This document shows, piece by piece, positions 1-7,928 of a stretch of 64,000 nt of DNA. The stretch covers positions 209,543 to 273,542 of the forward strand of contig NZ_JACIBK010000009.1 in the NCBI RefSeq assembly GCF_014195325.1, read 5' to 3'. The notes beneath the pieces were generated by a model, which did not search any database, had not been told where the DNA came from, and saw only the letters and a program-made list of their open reading frames with translations. The DNA is from Rhizobium sp. BK650 (GTDB taxonomy: Bacteria > Pseudomonadota > Alphaproteobacteria > Rhizobiales > Rhizobiaceae). A program made the position numbers and the translations under genes. Position 1 is the first letter of the stretch. Every line of letters begins with the position of its first letter.

Positions 1-1
1 C

Positions 2-886
2 CGGAGCCGCCGAGCAGTGCACCTCACGCATTCGGGCGAGATCCTGTTGCAGGAGGCGCGTAAGGTGCTAGTCCAGACCGAGGCGACGGTTGCAGCCATC
101 CACCGTGCCGGGCGCGGCGAAAGCGGACGCATCTCGATCGGCTATGTGGCGTCGGCCGCCTATTCCGGTGCCGTCGTCGGCTCCATCAGGGATTTCAAGC
201 GCGATTATCCCTATGTGGAAGTCGAGTTGCAGGAAATGGAACTGCGCCAGCAGTTGCAGCGCATTGCCGACGGCCTGCTCGATTTCGGCTATATACGTGC
301 ACCGGCCCCGATCCCACCCGGTGTTTCGGTCGAGGTCGTGCTGCGCGAACCGCTGGTCGCCATGATCCGCGACGGCCATGAATTCGCGGCGCGCTCAATC
401 GATACGCTGGCTCGACTGACGCAGGAAACGTTCATCACTCCGCGTCAGCCGCCGGACGTCGGCTTTCACTGCAACACGCTGCAGGCCTGCCGCGAGGCCG
501 GCTTCGAACCATCCGTCAATGCCGTCGCGCACGATTTTACCGAGATCGCCACCCTTGTCGGCATTGGCATGGGCATAGCGCTGGTGCCGCAATCGATGAG
601 CCGGGTGGAACTGCCCGATATTCATTATCGGCCACTCGGCGACGTGACGGTGACGTCTGATGTCGCGATCGCCTATCGAAAGGGTGAGGGTTCGCCTGCC
701 ACCAAGGCTTTCATTGGCCGGCACCGGCAGAAGATCAGTCCTCCAGCATCGGGCGAGATAGGCAAAGCGCCGGTGTCTGGCGAACCGTCGGACACGACCC
801 TGTCCGCATTGCGCCGTTCGCCGCCAGTCGGGTCCGAACTTGATCTGTCGAGACTACACGAGGAAGGATGCAAAGTCGATCTGTGA
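2..886 (+). CDS. LysR family transcriptional regulator, 5' end outside window
   Basis: The reading frame is open from the first bases, and the first residues (RSRRAVHLTHSGE) match the end of the LysR winged-helix region, so the N-terminal helix-turn-helix lies upstream of the window. The rest is a LysR substrate-binding domain: a GRISIGYV strand opens it and the motif GIGMGIALVP sits in the second lobe. A GTG at 17 is in frame but is probably internal. The last 45-50 residues, after RKGEGSPATKAFI, extend beyond the usual end of the family, are low in hydrophobic structure and may reflect a lost stop codon. Ligand and targets cannot be read from this fragment. Confidence 0.85.
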   Translation, partial: RSRRAVHLTHSGEILLQEARKVLVQTEATVAAIHRAGRGESGRISIGYVASAAYSGAVVGSIRDFKRDYPYVEVELQEMELRQQLQRIADGLLDFGYIRAPAPIPPGVSVEVVLREPLVAMIRDGHEFAARSIDTLARLTQETFITPRQPPDVGFHCNTLQACREAGFEPSVNAVAHDFTEIATLVGIGMGIALVPQSMSRVELPDIHYRPLGDVTVTSDVAIAYRKGEGSPATKAFIGRHRQKISPPASGEIGKAPVSGEPSDTTLSALRRSPPVGSELDLSRLHEEGCKVDL

Positions 887-916
887 CGCAGATCCACCAT
901 TGTATCAGATCCTCGC

Positions 917-946
917 TTGTCTTACATTGTCTTACATTGTCTTACA
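917..946 (+). promoter_or_regulatory. Three tandem 10-bp repeats, likely antitoxin operator
   Basis: The unit TTGTCTTACA occurs three times head to tail at 917-926, 927-936 and 937-946. It ends just before the ribosome site GAAGGAGG (951-958) of the ribbon-helix-helix gene. Each unit contains TGT-CTT-ACA, a short inverted repeat, so one half-twofold site recurs every helical turn. Arrays like this are what small ribbon-helix-helix repressors bind cooperatively. That this antitoxin binds here is inference. Confidence 0.55.
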
Positions 947-964
947 TCCTGAAGGAGGCAAGCA

Positions 965-1225
965 ATGTCGAACGCCAGCCAATCAGAATCTGTCACTCTC
1001 CGGGTGCCTTCCGACGTGATTGCAGAAATCGAAGCTATCGCAAAAGCAAGCGATCGATCCCGCAGCTACATCATCGTTCGCGCCCTGCGGACGTATCTCA
1101 TGAACGAGGGGGCCGACATCCTCGCCGCGATCAAGGGCCGTGAGCAGATCGCGGCCGGAGAGTTCGAGAATATGGATGATGTGATCGCGGACATCGACAG
1201 GATCGTTGGCGGAAAAGCTGCGTGA
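965..1225 (+). CDS. Ribbon-helix-helix antitoxin, ParD/CopG-like
   Basis: An 86-residue protein. Residues 8-50 form a ribbon-helix-helix domain: the strand SVTLRVPSDV, then two helices (IAEIEAIAKASDRSRSYIIVRALRTYLM). The acidic C-terminal part (residues 55-82) would wrap and neutralise a RelE/ParE toxin. A strong ribosome site (GAAGGAGG) lies upstream. The stop overlaps the GTG start of the next gene by 4 bases (GTGA, 1222-1225), the usual coupling of antitoxin and toxin. It probably represses its own promoter through the repeats at 917-946. Family assignment is firm; the ParD label is the nearest fit. Confidence 0.8.
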   Translation: MSNASQSESVTLRVPSDVIAEIEAIAKASDRSRSYIIVRALRTYLMNEGADILAAIKGREQIAAGEFENMDDVIADIDRIVGGKAA

Positions 1226-1535
1226 CTGCAGTACGGCTTTCCAAGGACGTCGCCAGTATATCCGCCGCGAAGGCGAGTATCTGCGGAAACTCAACCCTGC
1301 CGCAGCCCGAAAGTTTGCGCTCGCGATCAAGAACGCGAAGCGGACGCTGTCCGAATTTCCTCTATCCGGGAACCGGATGCACGGCGGCCTGCAGATTAGC
1401 GGGAGCCTGACGCTCGTGGTCGGGGATTATCTGCTGGACTACCTCTATGATGGCGATAGCGTGGACGTGATCCTGATCCGCCATGGACGGATGCTTGCAC
1501 CGACGCCGGATCTCGACGTCGACAGCGGTCTCTGA
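1222..1535 (+). pseudogene. RelE/ParE-family toxin, probably frameshifted
   Basis: From the GTG at 1222 the frame reads VTAVRLSKDVAS, a normal start for a ParE-like toxin, but then runs into unrelated sequence. The following frame, entered near 1257, continues as YIRREGEYLRKLNPAAARKF and carries the rest of the toxin to 1535, including FPLSGNRM and VVGDYLLDYLYDGDSVDVILIRHGR. One missing base near AGT/ATATC (1255-1260) would explain it: AGT-TAT-ATC would restore one frame. An alternative start, TTG at 1206 in the downstream frame, gives a poor N-terminus with no clear ribosome site. The toxin is therefore probably dead, unless this is a sequencing error or a productive frameshift. The antitoxin upstream is intact. 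Confidence 0.62.
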
Positions 1536-1608
1536 TTTCAACATACATCGATCGATCCTTCGTGGCGTCCGGGTGCGGACCTGACCGCGCGTTCGATCCT
1601 TCATGACA

Positions 1609-1668
1609 ATTGCACGACACAATTGGAACAAGGGTGGAAACGCTTGTAACCCGCCTGACATTGGCGGG
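1609..1668 (+). promoter_or_regulatory. Possible promoter with LacI-type operator and hairpin
   Basis: Upstream of the phosphodiesterase/ABC operon, TGGAAACGCTTGTA (1635-1648) fits the LacI-family pattern AANCGNTT with a central CG, here AAACGCTT. A possible -35 (TTGGAA, 1623-1628) and -10 (TGTAAC, 1645-1650) with a 16-bp spacer would put the operator over the promoter. A perfect 6-bp inverted repeat, CCCGCC...GGCGGG (1650-1668), follows. The LacI regulator encoded at 6802-7842 is the natural candidate to bind here; this is inference. Confidence 0.4.
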
Positions 1669-1737
1669 CTCTAAAGAGGCGGCAAGAGCATTTGCCTGCC
1701 GCCGGAAAGGTGCCGCGGGCTATCGGAGAGCGCCGGC

Positions 1738-2574
1738 ATGAAAATCGTCCAGATCACCGACACCCATTTCAGCCCGTCGATACCGCATTTCAACGGCAAC
1801 TGGCCGCCGCTCGGCGATTGGATCAACGCCAGCGGCGCCGATCTCGTCATCCATACCGGCGACCTTGCCGTCGATGCCGCCGACAAGGACGAGGACCTCA
1901 CCTTCTGTATGGAGCTGATGCGGCAGGTGAAGATCCCGATGCTGATCGTTCCCGGCAATCACGATGTCGGCCATCTGCCAGGCTCGCTACAGCCGGTCGA
2001 TGCTGTCAGGCTCAATCGCTGGCGCAGCCTCGTCGGCCCGGACTACTGGCTGGAAGATGCCGGCAACTGGCGCCTGATCGGCCTCGATAGCCTGCTGATG
2101 GGCATGGAGAACGATGAGCAGGAAACGCAGTTCGACTGGCTGGAAAGAGCGCTTGCCACACGCGCGGGACGGCGCGTCGCCATGTTTGCCCACAAGCCGC
2201 TCTTCGTCGACACGCCTGATGAAGGCGACACCGGCTACTGGAGCATCCGCCCGGCCCAGCGCCAGCGGCTCTATGACCTGATCGCCGCCCATGACGTCGC
2301 ACTCTATGCCAGCGGCCACCTGCACTGGGCCTGGAAGGGGCGCTACAACGATACGTCGCTGGTCTGGGGTCCGGCCGCCTCCTTCATCATCGGCACAATG
2401 GAGCGCGAGATGCCGGGTGAGAAGCTTGTCGGAGCCGTGCTTCACGAGGTCCGCGATGATGTCACGAGCGAGATCGTCGCCATATCAGGCATGAAGGCGC
2501 ATGTGCTCGACGATGTCGTTGCCGAAGTCTACCCGCACGAGGCCCACAAGGTGCAAAAGGAGCCGGCGCAATGA
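1738..2574 (+). CDS. Calcineurin-like phosphoesterase (cyclic-nucleotide/glycerophosphodiesterase type)
   Basis: A 278-residue metallophosphoesterase with the full two-metal motif set: ITDTHF (D8/H10), HTGDLAVDAADKDED, PGNHDVGH, MFAHKP and SGHLHWAW. This is the class III CpdA/GpdQ layout, which cleaves phosphodiesters such as cyclic nucleotides or glycerophosphodiesters. No signal peptide, so it acts in the cytoplasm. It is the first gene of an operon and overlaps the ABC ATPase by 4 bases (ATGA). Sitting beside a UgpC-type importer, it could cleave an imported phosphodiester, but the substrate is not shown by sequence. Confidence 0.8.
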   Translation: MKIVQITDTHFSPSIPHFNGNWPPLGDWINASGADLVIHTGDLAVDAADKDEDLTFCMELMRQVKIPMLIVPGNHDVGHLPGSLQPVDAVRLNRWRSLVGPDYWLEDAGNWRLIGLDSLLMGMENDEQETQFDWLERALATRAGRRVAMFAHKPLFVDTPDEGDTGYWSIRPAQRQRLYDLIAAHDVALYASGHLHWAWKGRYNDTSLVWGPAASFIIGTMEREMPGEKLVGAVLHEVRDDVTSEIVAISGMKAHVLDDVVAEVYPHEAHKVQKEPAQ

Positions 2575-3734
2575 GCGCGCTCTCCCTGTCGGCCATCAGC
2601 AAATCCTACGGCGATAACGCCATCCTGAAGAATATCAGCCTCGACGTCGAGCCAGGCGAATTCATCGCCCTCGTCGGCCCCTCGGGCTGCGGCAAGAGCA
2701 CGCTCTTACGCATCCTTGCCGGCCTCGATCATGCCGATGGCGGCGAGATCGTCATCGGCGGACGGGAATTGTCCGATGTGGCAGCCGCCGAGCGCAACAT
2801 CGCCATGGTCTTCCAGTCCTACGCGCTCTATCCGCACCTGACGGCCGGACAGAATATCGCCGTGCCGCTTGCCATGCGGCGCCTGAGCCGCCTGCAGCGC
2901 CTGCCCTTCCTCGGCCCCATCATGCCCGGCTACCGCGCCGTTCGCTCCGGCATTTCCAAGGACGTGCAGGAGACGGCCAAGGCCTTGAAAATCGATCATC
3001 TGCTGGAACGCAAGCCCGGCCAGATGTCGGGTGGTCAGCGGCAGCGCGTGGCGCTCGCGCGCGCCATGGTGCGCCATCCGAGCGTCTTCCTGATGGACGA
3101 GCCATTGTCGAACCTTGACGCCAATCTGCGCGTCCATGCCCGCGGCGAGATTGTCGAATTACATCGCCGCGCCGGCGTGCCGACCGTCTATGTCACCCAT
3201 GACCAGGCAGAGGCGCTGTCGATGGCCGACCGCGTCGCCGTGATGATCGGCGGCGAGCTTTTGCAGTTGGCACCACCCCAGGTCATCTATGACGATCCCG
3301 CCCATATTGAAGTCGCCCGCTTCGTCGGCCAGCCGCGCATCAATCTCCTGCCGGCGCGCGCCGAGCACGGAACAGTCGCCTTCGGGGATATTCGATTGGC
3401 GCTGGAAGAGACCAATCCTGCCGGTTCCGACGTGACGCTCGGCATCCGCCCGGAATTCGTCCGCCTTGCCGCCGAGGGCGAGACCTCGCTTTCCGCCCGC
3501 ATCGAGCGCCTGGAATTCCTAGGTTCCGAAGTCATCCTGCTCTGCCGGCTGAATGCGATCGGCGAGACCGTGCTTGCCAAGCTCGCGCCTGATGATGCCG
3601 CAGGTCTCATCGCCGGGATGGCGGTTGCCCTGTCTTTCCAGGCCGACAAGGCCATGGTCTTTGCAGCCGATGGCCGCCGCCTGCACGCGAGCGCTCTTCC
3701 CGCCGATGCCAGCAGGGAGAAGGCCCATGGCTAG
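2571..3734 (+). CDS. ABC importer ATP-binding protein, MalK/UgpC class, with insert
   Basis: A 387-residue ATPase with Walker A GPSGCGKST (36-44), Q-loop FQSYALYPH, signature MSGGQRQRVA (152-161), Walker B VFLMDEPLSNLD and H-loop TVYVTHD, followed by a TOBE/MalK-type C-terminal domain (about 250-370). The helical region between Q-loop and signature carries about 25 extra residues (RRLSRLQRLPFLGPIMPGYR, about 103-128) not usual in MalK/UgpC. This region contacts the permease coupling helices, so the insert may match these particular permeases. The start overlaps the phosphodiesterase; its end overlaps the next permease by 8 bases. Confidence 0.88.
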   Translation: MSALSLSAISKSYGDNAILKNISLDVEPGEFIALVGPSGCGKSTLLRILAGLDHADGGEIVIGGRELSDVAAAERNIAMVFQSYALYPHLTAGQNIAVPLAMRRLSRLQRLPFLGPIMPGYRAVRSGISKDVQETAKALKIDHLLERKPGQMSGGQRQRVALARAMVRHPSVFLMDEPLSNLDANLRVHARGEIVELHRRAGVPTVYVTHDQAEALSMADRVAVMIGGELLQLAPPQVIYDDPAHIEVARFVGQPRINLLPARAEHGTVAFGDIRLALEETNPAGSDVTLGIRPEFVRLAAEGETSLSARIERLEFLGSEVILLCRLNAIGETVLAKLAPDDAAGLIAGMAVALSFQADKAMVFAADGRRLHASALPADASREKAHG

Positions 3735-4650
3735 CATCGCCGCCGGCGAAATCCGTCCCATCGCATCGGCCGCAAAGCATGAGCGGCGCGAAGCGCAAAC
3801 TGCCTGGCTGCTGGCACTGCCGGCGATCATCCTCATCCTGCTCTTCGTTCTCTTGCCGATCGTTGCCGTGCTCGTTCTCGGCTTTACCGATTTCGAGCTT
3901 GGTGCCGGCAAGTTCCGCTTCGTCGGCTTCGAGAATTATGCCGAGCTCTTCACCGACCGCACGTTTCGCAAGTCACTGTGGAACACGACGGTCTATACGG
4001 CAATCGTAGCCCCCGCCTCGATCTCGCTCGGCCTCGGTGTCGCCATGCTGATCGAGAGCGAGGGCTGGGGAAAGAGCGTCTTCCGCACCGCCTATTTCCT
4101 GCCCGTCGTCTCGCTGATCGTCGCCATGGCAACCGTCTGGCAATATCTCTTCCACCCGACCATCGGCCCCATCAATGCGCTGATCGGACTCGTGGGCCTG
4201 CCGAAGCCGAACTGGCTCGGCTCCTCGACAACGGCGCTTTACAGCCTGTCGATCATCGGTGTGTGGCAGACGGTCGGCTTCAACATGGTACTGTTCCTCG
4301 CCGGCCTCACCGCGATTCCGCGTGAGCTCTATGCCGCAGCCGAGATCGACGGCGCCAAATCGCCGCTCGACCGCTTCTTGCTCGTCACCTGGCCGATGCT
4401 CGGGCCAACAGCGCTTTTCGTCACCACGATCAGCATCATCAATGCGGTGAAGACCTTCGAGACGGTCAAGACGCTGACGGACGGCGGCCCCAACCACGCT
4501 TCCGAAGTCCTGCTCTTCACCATCTACCAGGAGGGCTTCGTCTACATGAAGGTCGGTTATGCCTCGGCCATGACCGTCGTCTTCCTCGCCATCCTCGTGG
4601 TCATGATGTTCCTGCAATACCGCTTCCTCGACAGGCGGGTTCACTATTGA
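3727..4650 (+). CDS. ABC sugar-type permease, MalF/UgpA class
   Basis: A 307-residue inner-membrane permease with about six transmembrane helices, starting with WLLALPAIILILLFVLLPIVAVLVL. The coupling loop is ELYAAAEIDGAKSPLDRFLLVTWPML, the EAA motif of binding-protein-dependent importers. I use ATG 3727 because the frame upstream lies inside the ATPase gene and reads non-membrane sequence; ATPase and permease then overlap by 8 bases. It would pair with the permease encoded next to form the channel. Confidence 0.87.
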   Translation: MASIAAGEIRPIASAAKHERREAQTAWLLALPAIILILLFVLLPIVAVLVLGFTDFELGAGKFRFVGFENYAELFTDRTFRKSLWNTTVYTAIVAPASISLGLGVAMLIESEGWGKSVFRTAYFLPVVSLIVAMATVWQYLFHPTIGPINALIGLVGLPKPNWLGSSTTALYSLSIIGVWQTVGFNMVLFLAGLTAIPRELYAAAEIDGAKSPLDRFLLVTWPMLGPTALFVTTISIINAVKTFETVKTLTDGGPNHASEVLLFTIYQEGFVYMKVGYASAMTVVFLAILVVMMFLQYRFLDRRVHY

Positions 4651-5489
4651 TGAAGACGCGCACCCCACTCACCCTCGGCCGTCTGATCCGTCTTGCCCTG
4701 CTTTTCCTCGGCGCGGTCATCTTCCTCGCGCCCTATATCTTCATGATCTCGGCAGCCGGCAAGTCGCAGGACGATATCTTCACGGCAGCACTCTCGCTGA
4801 TCCCGACGCATTTCTTTTACGTGCAGAACTTTTCCAAGGCCCTCGACAAAGTGGCGATGGGCACGCTGCTCTGGAACGGCTTCGTCGTCTGCGCGCTGAT
4901 CTTCCTCTTTCAGGTGATCGTTGCCATCCCCTGCGCCTATGCCATGGCGAAGCTGAAGTTCCGCGCCGCCAGGCTGATGATGGTACTGGTCCTGCTCGGC
5001 CTGCTGGTGCCAATCCATGCCACCGCCCTGCCGCTCTACGTAGCCTTCGACAGCCTGTCTCTGCTCAACGGCTACACGGCGCTGGTCGCTCCTTTTACCA
5101 TCTCGGTCTTTGCGATATTCCTGTTCCTGCAGTTCTTCCGTGCCATACCGGACGACCTGATCCATGCCGCCCGTCTCGACGGCATGTCCGAACTTGGCGT
5201 CGTCTCGCGCGTCATCGTCCCGAATGCCTGGCCGGCGGTGACCGCCTTCGCAATCTTTTCCGTCGTCGCCCACTGGAACGACCTCTTCTGGCCGCTGATC
5301 GTCATCTCGAAGCCTGGTTATGCCACGCCGCCGCTAGGCCTAATGAACTTCCGCGCCGCGGAAGCCGGCGACGACTACGGCGCGCTGATGGCGGCTACCA
5401 TCATCATCACCATTCCCCTCGTTGCGGCTTTCCTGCTCGCGCAAAAACGCTTCGTCGAGGGCATCACCATGACCGGTCTCAAAGGCTGA
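4650..5489 (+). CDS. ABC sugar-type permease, MalG/UgpE class
   Basis: A 279-residue permease with six predicted membrane helices and the EAA loop DLIHAARLDGMSELGVVSRVIVPNAWP. ATG 4650 shares one base with the previous stop (TGATG); the TTG just before it is an alternative. The C-terminus FVEGITMTGLKG is the classic end of MalG/UgpE-type subunits. Forms the transmembrane dimer with the 3727-4650 product. Confidence 0.87.
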   Translation: MKTRTPLTLGRLIRLALLFLGAVIFLAPYIFMISAAGKSQDDIFTAALSLIPTHFFYVQNFSKALDKVAMGTLLWNGFVVCALIFLFQVIVAIPCAYAMAKLKFRAARLMMVLVLLGLLVPIHATALPLYVAFDSLSLLNGYTALVAPFTISVFAIFLFLQFFRAIPDDLIHAARLDGMSELGVVSRVIVPNAWPAVTAFAIFSVVAHWNDLFWPLIVISKPGYATPPLGLMNFRAAEAGDDYGALMAATIIITIPLVAAFLLAQKRFVEGITMTGLKG

Positions 5490-5514
5490 CCGGCTGAACC
5501 CAGGAGAACGAGCG

Positions 5515-6780
5515 ATGAAGCATTTCACCCAGTTCCTCGCAGCAGCGGCTCTGTCTGTGGCGGCAGCCCTGCCGGCCCACGCTGAAACGACGCTGACGAT
5601 CCACTACCCGATGCCGGGTTTCTTCAAGGACGTGATGGACACGATCTCGAAGAAGTTCATGGAAGAAAACCCCGACATCAAGATCCAGTTCGCCGCTCCT
5701 TCGGCGACCTATGAAGACGGCATCCAGCTGATCCTGCGCCAGGCTGGAACGTCCGAAATGCCCGACGTCACCTTCATCGGCCTGAACCGCCTGCGCATGC
5801 TGAACGAGCGCAATGTCGCCGTCGACATGACGCCGCTCGTCGAGAAGGAAGGCAACATGGCCGAGCAGGGCTTCTCGGACACGATCCTGAAGCTCGCCCA
5901 GGTCAAGGGCAAGCAGATCGGCCTCGCTTTCGCGACCTCCAACCCGATCATGTATTACAATGCCGATCTCTTGAAAGCAGCCGGCGGCAATCCCGACACC
6001 CCGCCGAAGACCTGGGACGAAGTGATCGCGCTTGCCGGCAAAATTAAGGCGCTCGGCAACGGCGTCGACGGCATGGATTTCCGCTGGCAGGGCGACGACT
6101 GGATGTTCTCGGCCCTCCTCTTCGGCGCCGGCGGCAAAATGCTGAGCGACGACGAGCAAAAGGTCACCTTCAACGGTCCCGAGGGACAGAAGGCCGTCGA
6201 GCTGATCAGCCGCTTCGTCAAGGAAGGCGGCATGCCTGTTTTCACCAAGGCAGCGGGCGAACAGGCCTTTGCAGCCGGCAAGGTCGGCTTCGAATTCCAG
6301 ACGACCGGCGCGCTCGTCAACACGATCAAGAATGTCGGCGCCAAGTTCGACCTGCGCACCGCCCAGATCCCGCTCATCGATCCTGAAAAGGGTCACCTGC
6401 CGACCGGCGGCAACGCCGTCGTCATCCTCGCCAAGGACCCGGCCAAGCAGGAAGCTGCCTGGAAGTTCGCCAAGTTCGCCGCCGGGCCCTATGGCGCCTC
6501 GGTCGTCGTTCCCGGCACCGGTTATGTTCCGAACAATGAGCTTGCCGCCAAGTCGGCCGAATATCTCGGTGACTTCTACAAGAAAAACCCGCTCTTCCAG
6601 GCCGGCCTCAGCCAGATGCCGCGCATGATCCCCTGGTATGCCTTCCCAGGCACCAACGGCGTCAAGGTCACCCAGACAATCGTCGACAACCTGTCGCGCG
6701 TCGTGGATGGCTCGGCAGAGCCGAACGAAGCCCTCGATGACGCAGCTTCCGACGTCGAAGGCATGCTGCCGCGCAGCTGA
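5515..6780 (+). CDS. Extracellular solute-binding protein, family 1 (UgpB-like)
   Basis: A 421-residue periplasmic receptor. Residues 1-23 form a Sec signal peptide (MKHFTQFLAAAALSVAAALPAHA, with the cut after AHA). The mature part starts TTLTIHYPMPGF and has the cluster-B hallmark FMEENPDIKIQF, then MYYNADLLKAAGGNPDTPPKTWDE. A ribosome site (CAGGAGA) precedes ATG 5515 by a few bases. It delivers ligand to the two permeases upstream. The gene order (phosphodiesterase, ATPase, two permeases, receptor) suits import of a sugar or glycerophospho-compound; the ligand is unknown. Confidence 0.87.
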   Translation: MKHFTQFLAAAALSVAAALPAHAETTLTIHYPMPGFFKDVMDTISKKFMEENPDIKIQFAAPSATYEDGIQLILRQAGTSEMPDVTFIGLNRLRMLNERNVAVDMTPLVEKEGNMAEQGFSDTILKLAQVKGKQIGLAFATSNPIMYYNADLLKAAGGNPDTPPKTWDEVIALAGKIKALGNGVDGMDFRWQGDDWMFSALLFGAGGKMLSDDEQKVTFNGPEGQKAVELISRFVKEGGMPVFTKAAGEQAFAAGKVGFEFQTTGALVNTIKNVGAKFDLRTAQIPLIDPEKGHLPTGGNAVVILAKDPAKQEAAWKFAKFAAGPYGASVVVPGTGYVPNNELAAKSAEYLGDFYKKNPLFQAGLSQMPRMIPWYAFPGTNGVKVTQTIVDNLSRVVDGSAEPNEALDDAASDVEGMLPRS

Positions 6781-6794
6781 TTTTTGCAATGGAT

Positions 6795-6815
6795 CGCGGG
6801 CTCAAGCCACCCGCG
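6795..6815. terminator. Hairpin between convergent genes
   Basis: A perfect 6-bp stem CGCGGG (6795-6800) / CCCGCG (6810-6815) lies between the receptor stop and the last codons of the convergent LacI gene. There is no clean T-tract on either side, so it could be a weak terminator or just a hairpin. Confidence 0.3.
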
Positions 6816-7842
6816 GTTTCGATCCGGAACCGTCGCATCCCGCAGGTGCGGCGGTCTTCTCGTTCTGGAGGTTTCGCACAGTGCCGCCAGGGCGCAGGGC
6901 ATGCGACAATTCGAGATGCCTGAGCGGCGCATCGTTTTCGACGATATCGAGCAGCAGCGAGGCCGCCGTCGCGCCCATGCTGAGATCGGGCATTTCGATC
7001 GACGTCAGCGTCGGGTTGATGAGCTTGCCGATGGCGATGCCGTCGAAGCCGGCAACGGAAATATCGTCGGGCACACGCAAGCCTTCGCGATTGATCGCAC
7101 CGATGACGCCGAGCGCGATCAGGTCGTTCGAGCCGATAATGGCAGTCGGGGAAAATGTCCGCAAAGCCTGGCCAAGATCGATCTGATCATAGCCGCTTAC
7201 GAAGGGCACTTCTACGGCCTCGAGCGGAGCCACGCCCGCTGCCTCCATCATCTGCAGGTAGCCACGGTAACGCAAAAACGCACGGTCGGAAGCTTTGAAG
7301 CTGCCCGAGACATAGAGGATGCGCCGATGCCCCATGGATAAGAGATGTTCTGTCAGGCGGCAGCCGGCCGCATGATTGTTGACGGTCACGGCAGCTGGAT
7401 ATCGGTCCGTCGGGGAGCTGCCGAGCAGCACGGTCGGCGGCAGGTCCTGCGCCAATGCCGAGCTTGTCTCACCATTGCAGACCGTCAGGATCAACCCGGT
7501 CGGCCGCTCGCCGAGAAGCCCTGCCACCGCATTGGCCTCCTGAGCGGGATCGTAGTTCGACTGAGCGATCAGAACGCTATGACCGGCAACCAGCATGCGG
7601 TTCTGGATGCCCGAGAGGGACGAAGCGAAAACCGGATTGGTCACGCTCGGCACCAGCACGCCGACGACAGGCCGGCGGCCACTACGGGTAGAGGCCGCGG
7701 CCGCACGATAACCAACTTCGGCGGCGGCGCGGCGCACGCGAAGGGCCGCTGCTTGGCTGACCGGACCGCTGAGATTCAGCACGCGGCTTGCCGTCGCCAT
7801 AGAACATCCGGCCCTCAGCGCAACCTGTTTCAACGTCGTCAT
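6802..7842 (-). CDS. LacI family transcriptional regulator
   Basis: A 346-residue regulator. Residues 4-50 hold the LacI helix-turn-helix and hinge (TLKQVALRAGCSMATASRVLNLSG), followed by a periplasmic-binding-protein-like sensor domain (VVGVLVPSVTNPVFASSLSGI onward). The C-terminal tail after about residue 325 is unstructured-looking. It faces the ABC operon tail to tail and is the obvious repressor for it, possibly through the LacI-type site at 1635-1648. Ligand unknown. Confidence 0.87.
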   Translation of the reverse strand: MTTLKQVALRAGCSMATASRVLNLSGPVSQAAALRVRRAAAEVGYRAAAASTRSGRRPVVGVLVPSVTNPVFASSLSGIQNRMLVAGHSVLIAQSNYDPAQEANAVAGLLGERPTGLILTVCNGETSSALAQDLPPTVLLGSSPTDRYPAAVTVNNHAAGCRLTEHLLSMGHRRILYVSGSFKASDRAFLRYRGYLQMMEAAGVAPLEAVEVPFVSGYDQIDLGQALRTFSPTAIIGSNDLIALGVIGAINREGLRVPDDISVAGFDGIAIGKLINPTLTSIEMPDLSMGATAASLLLDIVENDAPLRHLELSHALRPGGTVRNLQNEKTAAPAGCDGSGSKPRVA

Positions 7843-7928
7843 CGCCGTCCTGTCCGTTCGGTCGAGGTTTGCAGGCTCTTACGGGCCGATTGTCATGAAA
7901 TGATGACGGGCAAAACGGATTTCCGATC

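Noticed and set aside
917..946. Possible CRISPR or VNTR array
   Set aside because: Units are 10 bp with no spacers and only three copies; position before the antitoxin makes an operator more likely.
5479..6789. 436-residue minus-strand open frame
   Set aside because: Antisense to the solute-binding protein; high-GC codon bias leaves the opposite frame open.
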